From Ruminococcus champanellensis 18P13 = JCM 17042 (GTDB taxonomy: Bacteria; Bacillota; Clostridia; Oscillospirales; Ruminococcaceae), in assembly GCF_000210095.1 (NCBI RefSeq), contig NC_021039.1, positions 1,482,840 through 1,546,839 of the forward strand: a stretch of DNA of 64,000 nt. The letters are read 5' to 3'. The notes under the pieces were generated by a model, which saw only the letters and a program-made list of their open reading frames with translations, made no database searches and was not told where the DNA came from. Below are positions 42,301 to 51,416 of the stretch, in pieces (the first letter of the stretch is position 1; the number at the start of each line of letters is the position of its first letter). Position numbers and translations under genes: made by a program.

Positions 42301-42555
42301 CACAGGCAAAGCAGGAGCTGATTAAGCAGGGCTTTCAGGATTGGGTCTGGTCTGACCCTGAGCGCAGAGAACGGCTCTGCCGCCTTTACAACGATAAATT
42401 CAATAGCCTGCGTCCCCGTGAGTACGATGGAAGCCACATCGTTTTCAGTGGTATGAACCCGGAAATCGAGCTTCGGGAACACCAAAGAAATGCGGTGGCG
42501 CACATCCTATACGGCGGCAATACGCTGCTTGCACACGCCGTGGGCGCGGGGAAAA
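39366..42555 (+). CDS. ParA-methylase/helicase fusion, exon 1
   Basis: Residues 1-224 are a ParA-type ATPase: deviant Walker A CNQKGGTGKTTTTVNLG, Walker B YVLIDCMPSLGMV and DADPQGD. The frame then passes without a stop (near 40037) into the middle of an ICE-type DNA methylase/SF2 helicase protein: SAM motif LEPSCGIGHFIG and catalytic GNVPFGDF. The helicase begins at LREHQRNAVAHILYGGNTLLAHAVGAGK, where a group II intron splits the Walker A codon. Unspliced, the frame ends at 42572. Spliced with 45351-47731 the message is 5,571 bases, exactly 1,857 codons including the stop. Intact relatives have separate parA and methylase genes with transfer genes between, so the fusion is inferred to mark a large internal deletion. 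Confidence 0.8.
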
Positions 42556-43304
42556 GTGCGACACGTTCGTAACTGAAAAGGTTACGCACAAGTCAGCTAA
42601 CAATAGAATCGGGATTTGAAAGGAGTCCCTGAAAAGACTTGGAGAACTAATATTCCGATAGGTGGAATGATGGGGTAACGCCCTGAAACGCCTACCTTAT
42701 AAACTGCGATATGCGGCAGTCCTCTGTAACAAGGGCTACGGTATAACGCTCGCTAAAGTCGGCGGAAATGCACCCAAACGGATTATGCCGTGGAAAGTGT
42801 CCCAGAGGTGGGATATGTGCATGATACGCCGGAGGTCTATAAACTGCCTATGGTCAGAATGTCATGGATGACTGACGAAATCCCGAATGTACGGGTCTAA
42901 AAGGCGCAGGAGCAGAAATGCTCCTTTCCGATTACGGAAGTATGTGAGGATGAGTAAGAATTTTTACTATGAAAGTCCTTGCGGTGTTATAGGCACCGCC
43001 CAGCATACAGGCTCAGAGGGACACCTAAGGGCAGATATGTACAGATAGGAATATTGGAACGTGGAAAGGCTGGAACACGGAGCCGGTTACAGGCTATGAG
43101 GTGTTGGATTGGAAAGCGTATTGCGTATAACAATCCTTTATCCAGTTGAGAGAGATGGCACAGTACCGTTGAAGCCGTAGAAATACGGTGGAGGGATGGC
43201 CATTAGTCGTCAGCAATCAATAAATTGAAAACTATACAGACACAAAGGTTCGAGTATGACTAAGAAAAGCGAAATCCTCTCGAAAGAAAGGAAAGTACCT
43301 GACT

Positions 43305-45188
43305 TTGGCAAACAAGAAGAAACCCTTAAAGAAACAGAAAATCCGCAACTCCGAATACTACGATATGCAGCTCGCTCTTGACGAATTGTATGCCGCAAGT
43401 GTCAAGGGGCAACGGTTCTGCAATCTGGTGGAACTAATAAAACGCCCTAAAAACATCAAGCTGGCCTACAGAAATATCCGAAAGAGCAGCGGCAGTCGGA
43501 CGGCGGGTGTGGATAATAAAACAATAAGCGATTTGAACAAGTGGAACGAAAATGCCTTAGTTGCCCATGTTCAGCGCAAGCTGGACTGGTATATTCCTAA
43601 TGCTGTCCGCAGAGTTGAGATACCAAAGGACAACGGGAAAACCCGCCCCCTTGGAATACCCACGATTATGGACAGGCTCATTCAGCAATGTATTCTGCAA
43701 GTATTAGAACCTATCTGTGAAGCAAAATTCTTCAAGCGAAGCAATGGTTTCAGACCAAACCACAGTGCAGAAAATGCCATTGCCCAAGCGGAGAGAATGA
43801 TACAGAACGTAGGTTGCCACTATGTCATTGATATAGATATCAAGTCTTTCTTTGACAATGTGAACCACGGAAAACTGCTGAAGCAGATGTGGACACTCGG
43901 AATTAGGGATAAAAAGCTGCTGTCTATCATTTCTGCCATGCTAAAGGCAGAAGTGGCTGGAATCGGTTTTCCCGAAAAGGGTACGCCACAGGGCGGTATC
44001 ATTTCCCCACTGTTGTCAAACATCGTCCTGAATGAACTGGATTGGTGGATTGTCAGCCAGTGGGAAGAAATGCCTACCCAAAGGAACTATGTACACAGAA
44101 TCTATGCGAATGGAACCCCTGATAAAAGCAGTACCATCCGAACCCTGCGCAACTACACGAATCTGAAAGAGTGCTATGTTGTCCGCTATGCAGATGATTT
44201 CAAAATCTTCTGTAAAAAGCGGTCAGATGCAGTCAAGCTGTTCGAGGCAACGAAACAATGGCTTTTGGAACGTCTGGGACTGGAAACCAGCCCGGAGAAA
44301 TCGAAAATCGTAAATCTGAAACGCCATTATTCTGAATTTCTTGGCTTTAAGCTGAAAGTTCGAACAAAAGGAAAGAAGCCAGATGGACAACCAAGGTATG
44401 TAGTAGAAGCGCATATCAAGGATAAAGCATTGCAGAAAATCCGGGAGAAAAGCAAGGAAATTATTGGGCAGATACGGCAGACCTATGACCCAGGAATGGA
44501 ATATCGTCTGATACAGAAATACAACTCCTATGTCATGGGCGTTCATAACTATTACAGCATTGCAACCCATGTGAATATTGACTTTCACAAAATCGCTTTC
44601 GATGTCAAAAAGAGCCTTTACAACAGATTGAAGCACAGACTGCAAAAGAAATGTCAAATCACAAACAGGTATATCAAGGAGAAATACGGCACAAGCCGGG
44701 AGGTGCGTTATCTGAATGGTCATGCCATCGTCCCGATTGCCTATGTTCAGCATAGAGTACCTATGGATAAGAAAAGTCGGGTAAACAAGTACACGCCAGA
44801 AGGACGGGTTGAGATTCATAAGAATCTTGCCGGTATCAATATGGCAGTACTCTATCATCTGATGAACAATCCATGCGGTAAGCAAAGTGTGGAATACAAC
44901 GATAACCGCATTGCGCTCTATGTTGCACAGAAAGGAAAATGTGCCGTCTCCGGTGTGGAACTGGAAGCAAATCAAGTGGACTGTCACCACAAAAAGCCGT
45001 TGGTGCTTGGGGGCAATGACAGCTACCAAAACCTGATTATTGTCTCCGATGTGGTTCACATTATCATTCATTCCAGTAATGAGCGCACCATCCGAAAATA
45101 CCTAAAAGTGCTGAACCCGGATAAAAAGCAGTTGGCAAAGCTCAATAAACTTCGTGTGATGGCAGAAATGCTGGAACTCGTTTTCTAA
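43305..45188 (+). CDS. ltrA: Group II intron reverse transcriptase/maturase with HNH nuclease
   Basis: A 627-residue intron-encoded protein. The reverse transcriptase domain (about residues 60-350) has GKTRPLGIPTIMDRLIQQ, GTPQGGIISPLLSNIVLNELD and the intact catalytic CYVVRYADDFKIF. A maturase (X) domain follows, and the C-terminal HNH endonuclease is seen in CAVSGVELEANQVDCHHKKPLVLGG. It binds its own intron RNA to promote splicing and retrohoming. Start is TTG at 43305, 13 bases after GAAAGGAAAG. All catalytic motifs look intact, so the intron may still be active even though the host element is decayed. Confidence 0.93.
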   Translation: MANKKKPLKKQKIRNSEYYDMQLALDELYAASVKGQRFCNLVELIKRPKNIKLAYRNIRKSSGSRTAGVDNKTISDLNKWNENALVAHVQRKLDWYIPNAVRRVEIPKDNGKTRPLGIPTIMDRLIQQCILQVLEPICEAKFFKRSNGFRPNHSAENAIAQAERMIQNVGCHYVIDIDIKSFFDNVNHGKLLKQMWTLGIRDKKLLSIISAMLKAEVAGIGFPEKGTPQGGIISPLLSNIVLNELDWWIVSQWEEMPTQRNYVHRIYANGTPDKSSTIRTLRNYTNLKECYVVRYADDFKIFCKKRSDAVKLFEATKQWLLERLGLETSPEKSKIVNLKRHYSEFLGFKLKVRTKGKKPDGQPRYVVEAHIKDKALQKIREKSKEIIGQIRQTYDPGMEYRLIQKYNSYVMGVHNYYSIATHVNIDFHKIAFDVKKSLYNRLKHRLQKKCQITNRYIKEKYGTSREVRYLNGHAIVPIAYVQHRVPMDKKSRVNKYTPEGRVEIHKNLAGINMAVLYHLMNNPCGKQSVEYNDNRIALYVAQKGKCAVSGVELEANQVDCHHKKPLVLGGNDSYQNLIIVSDVVHIIIHSSNERTIRKYLKVLNPDKKQLAKLNKLRVMAEMLELVF

Positions 45189-45302
45189 AGGGCAAATCTG
45201 TTTGATGTATAGATTGTCATAAAAAGTGCTGACGATGGAAAGCCGTGTGATGGGAAACTGTCACGCACGGTTTGGAGCGGGGGAAAATCCGGAGGAACGG
45301 AT

Positions 45303-45337
45303 ATGCAGCCTGCGGCTGCATATCCCGCCCAAAGGAT
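45303..45337 (+). repeat. Palindromic insert near the intron 3' end
   Basis: A segment bounded by GGAT at 45299-45302 and 45334-45337 contains ATATGCAGCC and GGCTGCATAT, a perfect 10-bp inverted repeat with a TGC loop. It falls where intron domain VI should be, so it looks like a small insertion in that domain. Confidence 0.4.
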
Positions 45338-45350
45338 TACCTATCGCTAT

Positions 45351-47731
45351 CCTTCGAGATGGTTTCGGCGGCGATGGAGTCCAAACGGCTCGGATTGCGC
45401 AGTAAATCCCTGTTTGTCGTACCCAACCACCTCACTGAGCAGTGGGCATCGGAGTTTTTACAGCTCTATCCCTCAGCCAACATTTTGGTGGCAACGAAGA
45501 AAGACTTTGAAACCAAGAACCGCAAAAAGTTCTGCGGCAGAATTGCCACCGGCGATTACGATGCCATCATTATCGGGCATTCGCAGTTCGAGAAAATACC
45601 GATGTCCATTGAACGGCAGCGGGCGATCCTCGAACAGCAGCTTGATGAGGTAACGGAGGGCATTGCGGAATTGAAAAAGAACCGTGGAGATAACTTCTCC
45701 GTAAAACAACTGGAGCGCACAAAGAAATCTGTCAAGCAGAAGCTCGATAAGCTCAACGACCAATCCAAAAAGGATGATACAGTGACCTTTGAGGAGTTGG
45801 GTGTGGACAGACTTTTCATTGATGAGAGCCACTACTATAAGAATCTGTTCCTCTTTACTAAGATGCGGAATGTAGGCGGCATCGCCCAAACCGAAGCGAT
45901 GAAATCCAGCGACCTCTTTATGAAATGCAGGTACTTGGACGAGTTGACCGGAGGGCGTGGGACAGTGTTTGCGACAGGAACGCCGATCTCCAATTCAATG
46001 GTCGAGCTTTACACCATTCAGCGGTACTTGCAGTACAACACCCTTGTTCAGAACAACTTGCAGCACTTCGATGCCTGGGCTTCCACTTTCGGAGAAACCA
46101 TTACGGCAGTAGAACTAACACCCGAAGGAACGGGATACCGAGCCAAAACACGCTTTGCCCGCTTCTACAATTTACCGGAGCTGATGGCGATGTTTAAGGA
46201 AATCGCAGACATCAAAACAGCGGATATGCTTGACCTGCCAGTGCCGAAAGCGGTCTTTCACAATATCTCGGTGAAGCCCTCTGAAATCCAAAAGCAGATG
46301 GTAGCCGAGCTTGCGGAGAGAGCCGAAAGGGTACGAAACGGTATGGTTGATGCCAAGGAAGATAATATGCTCAAGATCACCAACGACGGCAGAAAGCTGG
46401 CTCTTGATCAGCGGCTTATCAATCCGTTGCTCCCTGATTTTGAGGACAGCAAGCTCAACGCCTGCGTGGACGCTATGTTTGAAACTTGGGAGCGTGGCAG
46501 TGAAAAGCGGCTGACCCAGCTATTCTTCTGCGACCTTTCTACGCCGAAAAACGACGGCTCTTTCAATGTTTATGATGACATCCGGCAGAAGCTGATTGCC
46601 CGTGGCGTACCCGCCGATGAGATAAAGTTCATCCACGAAGCGGATACCGAAGCAAAGAAGCTGGAGCTGTTCAAGAAGGTGCGCCGAGGGGATGTCCGCA
46701 TCCTGATGGGCAGTACGCAGAAGATGGGAGCCGGTACGAATGTGCAGAACAAACTTGCCGCATCCTCCGATCTCGATTGCCCGTGGCGACCCTCTGACTT
46801 GGAACAGCGGCTCGGTAGAAGTATCCGGCAAGGCAACGAAAATGCAGAGGTTCACATCTACCGTTTCGTAACGGAGGAAACCTTTGATGCCTATTTGTAT
46901 CAGCTCGTGGAGGGCAAGCAGAAGTTCGCTTCGCAGATAATGACCAGTAAATCGCCGGTGCGATCCTGCGAGGATATTGACGAAACCGCACTGTCCTATG
47001 CTGAGATCAAGATGCTGGCGACCGGCAATCCCCACATCAAAGAGAAGATGGACTTGGACATTCAGGTGCAGAAATTGCGGCTCTTAAAGTCCAGTTTCCT
47101 TTCCGAAAAATATGCTTTGGAGGATAAGATCATCAAGTTCTATCCGCAGGAGATCGCACGGCGGGCTGATGTAATTGCGGGCTTAAAATCCGATATTGAA
47201 AGAGTGGCAGAGCACCCGAAGCCGTCTGATGAAACCTTTATTGGTATGACGGTCAAGGGTGCTTTCTATTCAGAGAAAGCGGATGCCGGCAACGCTATCT
47301 TGGAGGCGTGTAAGGCAATGACAAATCCCGACCCCATTCCCCTCGGTGAGTACCGTGGCTTTACGATGGAGCTGTACTTTGAAGCAAGAGAATACAAAGT
47401 GCGGCTCAAGGGTGAGCTTGGCTATCCCGTAACCCTCGGCACGGACACCTTCGGTAATATCACCCGCTTGGATAATGCGCTGGAGGGGCTTCCAAAGCGT
47501 TTGGAGATGAACGAAATGGAGCTTGATAACCTCAAAAAGCAGTTTGAAACTGCGAAGGTCGATGTGGAAAGACCGTTCCCGCAGGAGGAAGAATTGAAAG
47601 CCAAGACCGACCGGCTGAATGAACTCAACGCCCTGCTCAATGTGGATAAGCGTGAGAACGAGATCGTTGGCGGTGAACCCGATGAGGGTGAAGAACCGCC
47701 CGAAAAGAAACCGAGGGACTTGGAAAGATAG
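45351..47731 (+). CDS. ParA-methylase/helicase fusion, exon 2
   Basis: Exon 2 begins by completing the threonine codon of Walker A (GAGK-T-FEMVSAAMESKRLGL). It encodes the rest of an SF2 helicase: DRLFIDESHYYKNLF (DExH-like motif II), TGTPISNSMVELYTIQ (motif III) and the C-terminal helicase block DLEQRLGRSIRQGNENAEVHIYRF. A coiled-coil tail and an acidic end (EPDEGEEPPEKKPRDLER) follow. The full protein modifies and/or unwinds DNA and is typical of Firmicutes ICEs, where it is proposed to protect incoming DNA. Translation without splicing is not expected to give a useful product. Confidence 0.82.
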
Positions 47732-47740
47732 CCGAACCCC

Positions 47741-47769
47741 TTGACAATCGTTATCATATATGATAACAT
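47741..47769 (+). promoter_or_regulatory. Promoter with an 18-bp perfect palindrome operator
   Basis: TTGACA (47741-47746) and TAACAT (47764-47769) are 17 bases apart. GTTATCATATATGATAAC (47750-47767), a perfect palindrome, fills the spacer and overlaps the -10 box. The downstream gene begins with an XRE domain, so autorepression at this operator is likely. Confidence 0.75.
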
Positions 47770-47797
47770 TATAATGGATCGGAAGGGAGGGTTTTGT

Positions 47798-49210
47798 ATG
47801 ACCGAAAAGGAACTGTTGGCGGCAAGGCAGAGCATCGTGCAGAAGCTGACGCAGGCAAGACTGGAAAAAGGATTGTCGCAGGAGCAGCTTGCAAAGCGCA
47901 TCGGAACCCAGCGTTCCAACATCTGCCGCATCGAAAAAGGAACACAAAATCTTTCCCTTGACCTGATGATCAAGATCGCAGAAGCGCTTGACAAGGATGT
48001 GTCCGTAATGCTTGAGGAAAGGAGCAGCACAATGGAAAAAGTATATAGCCTGCGCCTTTATGATGAAACCCTGCTGACCTTCACGCTGGAGGAAAGAGGC
48101 TTGGAGGGCTTGCAGGCGACAATTCTTCACACCGAAACGGAAAAGCAAAAGCTGTTTCCCCTCGACTTGGAGCTGACAAACGAGGGCGTTGTGAAGTGGC
48201 TGGAACGACGGGTGATCCCGAAGAACCGGCAGTTTGTAGACGAGATCTTAAAGACGCTGGGGCTGAGCGTAAACAACACGAAGGGCATCATTGATGTCTG
48301 TATGGGGCTGTCCCTCAACGACAGCTATTGGGTCGTCCCCGCCGACTTTGACGGCAAGTATGCCGATTATAACCTCTATGAAAACCGCTTCTCCGAAGCG
48401 CTGTCGCTGGTGGCTTATACCGGTGTGGGCGGCAGCCGGGAGGCATTCTCCACCTCGCCGGAGCTGACTACCAACGGTATGCTGCGGAAGGCTTGGCGGT
48501 TCGTGGAGGATGACGGCATCTATCTGTATAAGGGCGGCACGGAGGGCGCTGCGAACACCGGAAACGAGCCGTACAGCGAGTATTATGCCTGTCAGATCGC
48601 AGACAAAATGGGCATCGGCTGCGTACAGTACGACTTGGAAAACTGGAAAGGTATCCTTGCCTCCAAGTGCCGGCTGTTCACGGATATTGATACCTCTTTC
48701 GTCCCTATCGGGCGTATTCTCTGCAAGACGACGCTGAAAGCCTGTCTTGATTATTACAAGACCTTGGGCGACGAGTTCTACGAGCAGCTTTGCAGTATGC
48801 TGGTTTTCGATGCCCTGATTTACAACGAGGACAGACACTTCGGCAACTTCGGCTTGCTGCGGAACAATCACACGGGCGAAATTATAGCTCCGGCGCCCAT
48901 CTTCGATAACGGCTTGTCGCTGTTCAACTATGCAATGCCGGATGATTTCAAGAACCTGCGTGCGTACGCAAAGACCCGTTCCAATCCTTACCGCATTTCC
49001 TATGAGGATGTGTGTAAAGAGGTAATGGGTGCAAAGCAGAAAGCGCAGCTGCGGCGAATGGTGGACTTCAAATTCACCCGTCATCCGTCCCTCAATTTGC
49101 CGGAGCAGCGGCTGACAGCCATTGAAAAACAGCTTGGAGAGCGTACAAGAGAGCTGCTCTCCATTCCGGTTCAGAGAAGCGCAAAGCGCAAAAATGAGCC
49201 GGAAAGATAA
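47798..49210 (+). CDS. XRE-HipA-like fusion protein (HipBA-type toxin-antitoxin)
   Basis: A 470-residue protein. Residues 5-75 are a helix-turn-helix (KGLSQEQLAKRIGTQRSNICRIEKG). The rest resembles HipA-family serine/threonine kinases: MLVFDALIYNEDRHFGNFGLL (catalytic D-R-H-x-x-N region) and APIFDNGLSLF (metal-binding DNG). HipB and HipA are normally two proteins forming a toxin-antitoxin pair. Here they are in one frame, but ATG at 48031 with GGAAAGGAG just upstream could start a HipA-only protein (MEKVYSLRLYDE). GGAAGGGAGGG sets the first start at 47798. It may stabilise the element. Confidence 0.78.
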   Translation: MTEKELLAARQSIVQKLTQARLEKGLSQEQLAKRIGTQRSNICRIEKGTQNLSLDLMIKIAEALDKDVSVMLEERSSTMEKVYSLRLYDETLLTFTLEERGLEGLQATILHTETEKQKLFPLDLELTNEGVVKWLERRVIPKNRQFVDEILKTLGLSVNNTKGIIDVCMGLSLNDSYWVVPADFDGKYADYNLYENRFSEALSLVAYTGVGGSREAFSTSPELTTNGMLRKAWRFVEDDGIYLYKGGTEGAANTGNEPYSEYYACQIADKMGIGCVQYDLENWKGILASKCRLFTDIDTSFVPIGRILCKTTLKACLDYYKTLGDEFYEQLCSMLVFDALIYNEDRHFGNFGLLRNNHTGEIIAPAPIFDNGLSLFNYAMPDDFKNLRAYAKTRSNPYRISYEDVCKEVMGAKQKAQLRRMVDFKFTRHPSLNLPEQRLTAIEKQLGERTRELLSIPVQRSAKRKNEPER

Positions 49211-49267
49211 TCCGTCTGCGGTGTGGGAGCAACCCCATACCGCAGATACATACTGGGAACTTGACGG

Positions 49268-49627
49268 TAGAAAAAGTCACAATATGACGACTTTATTTTT
49301 GTCAACCGTTACGGGGATGTTCAAAATCAGGGAAACCTCAACAAAGCACTCCGCCGTATGATGCGAGATTGTAATGATGAAATCCTCGAAAAATATGGAG
49401 CAGACTCTGATCCGGTTCTTCTGCCACAGTTCAGTTGCCACATTCTCCGGCACACATTCGCAACAAGGCTATGTGAGTCGGGAGCAAACCTTAAATTCAT
49501 TCAGAGCATCTTAGGACACGCTGATGTATCGACGACGATGAATATCTATGTTGATGTGACCGACGCTCTGAAAAAGAAAGAGATCACCGCCTTTGATGAC
49601 TATATGACAACCAAGCTGGAAACTTGA
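49268..49627 (+). pseudogene. int: Tyrosine integrase, C-terminal fragment
   Basis: After a stop at 49267 the frame encodes about 119 residues of the catalytic end of a Tn916-type integrase: [35 protein letters not shown] (H-x-x-R box), [17 protein letters not shown] (histidine and nucleophilic tyrosine). The N-terminal arm-binding and core-binding domains and the first catalytic arginine are missing and are not found elsewhere in the element. An ATG at 49358 could make only a shorter, surely inactive piece. Loss of this gene explains why the element appears fixed. Confidence 0.88.
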
Positions 49628-49630
49628 AGG

Positions 49631-49672
49631 GAAAGCACTCTGTGAGTAATTCGCAGAGTGCTTTCTCTTTTT
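49631..49672 (+). terminator. Terminator after the integrase fragment
   Basis: GAAAGCACTCTG and CAGAGTGCTTTC form a perfect 12-bp stem followed by TCTTTTT. Confidence 0.9.
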
Positions 49673-49740
49673 CGCACATTTCTCAAAACTGAGGATGGAA
49701 ATTATACTATAAGCAGTAATGAGAAATGGAGCGTTCAGAT

Positions 49741-51162
49741 ATGGAGAATAGTTTAAGCAGGATGCGACCGCATCTTGTATCAGAGTGGTCAGAAAAGAAC
49801 TTTCCGTTGACTCCTGATACAGTGACCTTTGGGTCTAATAAAACTGTGTGGTGGAAAGGGGCTTGCGGTCACGAATGGCAGACAAGCATTAAAGCTCGCT
49901 CCGCAGGCGAGCAATGTCCAATATGTTCGGGAGCGAGGGTGCTTCGAGGTTATAACGACTTTGAGAGTAAGTTCCCTGAGCTTGCGAAGGAATGGTCGCC
50001 CAAGAATGAGCCGCTAAGACCGTCGATGATTACAGCGGCTACGCACAGGAAGGTAATATGGCGGTGCAAGCTCGGACACGAATGGACGGCATCTGTGAAA
50101 AGCCGGACGGTGAACGGCACAGGTTGTCCCTACTGCTCACACAACTTTGTACTACCGGGCTTCAACGACTTGGCAAGCCGTTTCCCTGAAATCGCTAAGG
50201 AGTGGTCAGAGCGCAACCTTCCACTGACGCCGGATCAGGTTACGGCTTTCAAGAATATTAAAGTTTGGTGGAAATGTCACTTGGGTCACGAATGGAACAC
50301 ATTGATTTCAACCCGTGCCGGAGGAAGTCAGTGTCCCTATTGTAGTGGGATTAAGCTACTCAAAGGATTTAATGACTTAAAAACAAAGTACCCATCCCTT
50401 GCCGCAGAGTGGTCGGAAAAGAATCTGCCGTTGACTCCCGATGCAGTCAATGAGAAGTCAACAAAGAATGTTTGGTGGAAATGCCGTACCTGCGGCTATG
50501 AATGGAAAGCCGTCGTCAAAGCACGGGTCAAAGGCGGTATGTGTCCTGTTTGTGCTGAGAGAGCCGTTCTGCAAGGCTATAATGATCTTGGAACAACTGA
50601 TCCTCACTTGCTCTCAGAATGGGACTATGAAAAGAACTCCAAGTGGACACCGAGCAATGTATCGAGAAACTCAATGAAGGTCGTTTGGTGGAAATGCGGA
50701 GCAGGACACTCTTACCGTGCCAAAATCACAGATAGAACTATTGAGCAAAAGGGTTGCCCTCAATGTGAAGCGGAGTTTCAACAGGCTCTCCCGCAGATGC
50801 TGATAATGATGTATGGAGCACAGAACGGCATTACGGTCAAAAGCAATAGCGACTCGGAGCTTGGAATGCGACTTGTTGCATACCTCCCTGAATTACATTG
50901 TGCGGTCGATATTGCCGGAGCAACCGTGACGGAGAAAAGAGAGCAAAGCGTGAAAGCCCACATTTGTCAAAGTAACCGGCTGGGTTACTACCTTATTAAA
51001 AGAACTGCGGATGCTTCGCAAATGGCAGCGGAAATCAAAACGCTATTTATCCGCAATCATATCTATCTCCATACGGATTCCGAGAAAGATGTTCAAGTGC
51101 TTCGAGAGAGATTTTTAGAATGGAAATATCGAAATGCTTGTAAACTGAACGGAAAATATTGA
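49741..51162 (+). CDS. Zinc-ribbon array protein with nuclease-like C-terminal domain
   Basis: A 473-residue protein built of five repeats of about 65 residues. Each has W(W/R)KC-x-x-GHEW, CPxC and a following LxGFNDLxxxxPxLAxEWS segment (treble-clef/zinc-ribbon type, as in PF14311). About 120 C-terminal residues (ELGMRLVAYLPELHCAVDIAG, KAHICQSNRLGYYLIKR) resemble the PD-(D/E)xK/Vsr nuclease fold, but the active-site pattern looks incomplete. Proteins of this kind occur in mobile elements and phages; DNA recognition is likely, function undefined. The ATG at 49741 is chosen because ATGGAG at 49726 is its Shine-Dalgarno. It closes the element before the right arm sites. Confidence 0.75.
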   Translation: MENSLSRMRPHLVSEWSEKNFPLTPDTVTFGSNKTVWWKGACGHEWQTSIKARSAGEQCPICSGARVLRGYNDFESKFPELAKEWSPKNEPLRPSMITAATHRKVIWRCKLGHEWTASVKSRTVNGTGCPYCSHNFVLPGFNDLASRFPEIAKEWSERNLPLTPDQVTAFKNIKVWWKCHLGHEWNTLISTRAGGSQCPYCSGIKLLKGFNDLKTKYPSLAAEWSEKNLPLTPDAVNEKSTKNVWWKCRTCGYEWKAVVKARVKGGMCPVCAERAVLQGYNDLGTTDPHLLSEWDYEKNSKWTPSNVSRNSMKVVWWKCGAGHSYRAKITDRTIEQKGCPQCEAEFQQALPQMLIMMYGAQNGITVKSNSDSELGMRLVAYLPELHCAVDIAGATVTEKREQSVKAHICQSNRLGYYLIKRTADASQMAAEIKTLFIRNHIYLHTDSEKDVQVLRERFLEWKYRNACKLNGKY

Positions 51163-51171
51163 GTTTCGTTA

Positions 51172-51228
51172 AGCCGTGTGTTATACTGTTTTAGTCGTAA
51201 GTTTCAGTATAGCACACGGCTCGTTTTC
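51172..51228 (+). terminator. Long terminator of the zinc-ribbon gene
   Basis: AGCCGTGTGTTATACTG and CAGTATAGCACACGGCT pair over 17 positions with one mismatch, followed by CGTTTTC. Confidence 0.85.
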
Positions 51229-51245
51229 AAAAAAATGAAGCCACC

Positions 51246-51320
51246 TTACGCCAGCTTACTCCACGGCTTACGCCATTAGATTTTCCGCTATCTGAATTAG
51301 GCGTAACTGAGCTTACCCCA
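51246..51320. repeat. Integrase arm-type repeats, right cluster
   Basis: TTACGCCA at 51246 and 51268, TTACTCCA at 51256, TTACCCCA at 51313 and an inverted copy (GGCGTAA, about 51300-51306). They lie 80-150 bases inside the right attachment repeat and mirror the left cluster. Confidence 0.65.
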
Positions 51321-51397
51321 GCTTCAAATGAGTAGGTGCCGGTCGGGACTTATAGACGCTAAGCGGAGCTTATCTAAGGCTGGTCACGAAAATCCCG

Positions 51398-51416
51398 ACA
51401 ATGAAGCCGTTGGACT
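51398..51416. other. attR core repeat regenerating the lysS stop
   Basis: Identical to 38190-38208. In the lysS frame it reads T-M-K-P-L-D followed at once by TGA (51416-51418), so the chromosome before insertion probably carried a LysRS ending here, at the normal length. Confidence 0.8.

Larger units (their letters stand above)
42556..45350 (+). mobile_element. Group II intron with reverse transcriptase
   Basis: The 2,795-base intron starts with GTGCG (42556) and ends with AT (45350), the expected group II borders. Joining the flanking exons restores an uninterrupted frame and the Walker A motif GAGKTFE. Domain V is visible at 45241-45272 (AGCCGTGTG pairing with CGCACGGTT, with the catalytic AGC). 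The RNA domains I-III occupy 42556-43304; the intron protein is encoded in domain IV. The intron lies in the sense direction of its host gene, as required for splicing. Confidence 0.9.
38190..51416 (+). mobile_element. Decayed integrative conjugative element at the 3' end of lysS
   Basis: ACAATGAAGCCGTTGGACT occurs exactly at 38190-38208 and 51398-51416 (24 of 25 positions if extended leftward), about 13.2 kb apart. The proximal copy lies inside lysS; the distal copy continues in the lysS frame to an immediate TGA. Clusters of TTACGCCA-type repeats lie inside each end. Cargo comprises the LysRS extension, a ParA-methylase/helicase fusion split by a group II intron, a HipB-HipA-like gene, an integrase fragment and a zinc-ribbon protein. 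Genes for relaxase, coupling protein and type IV secretion are missing and the integrase is truncated, so the element is probably no longer mobile by itself. Confidence 0.8.
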
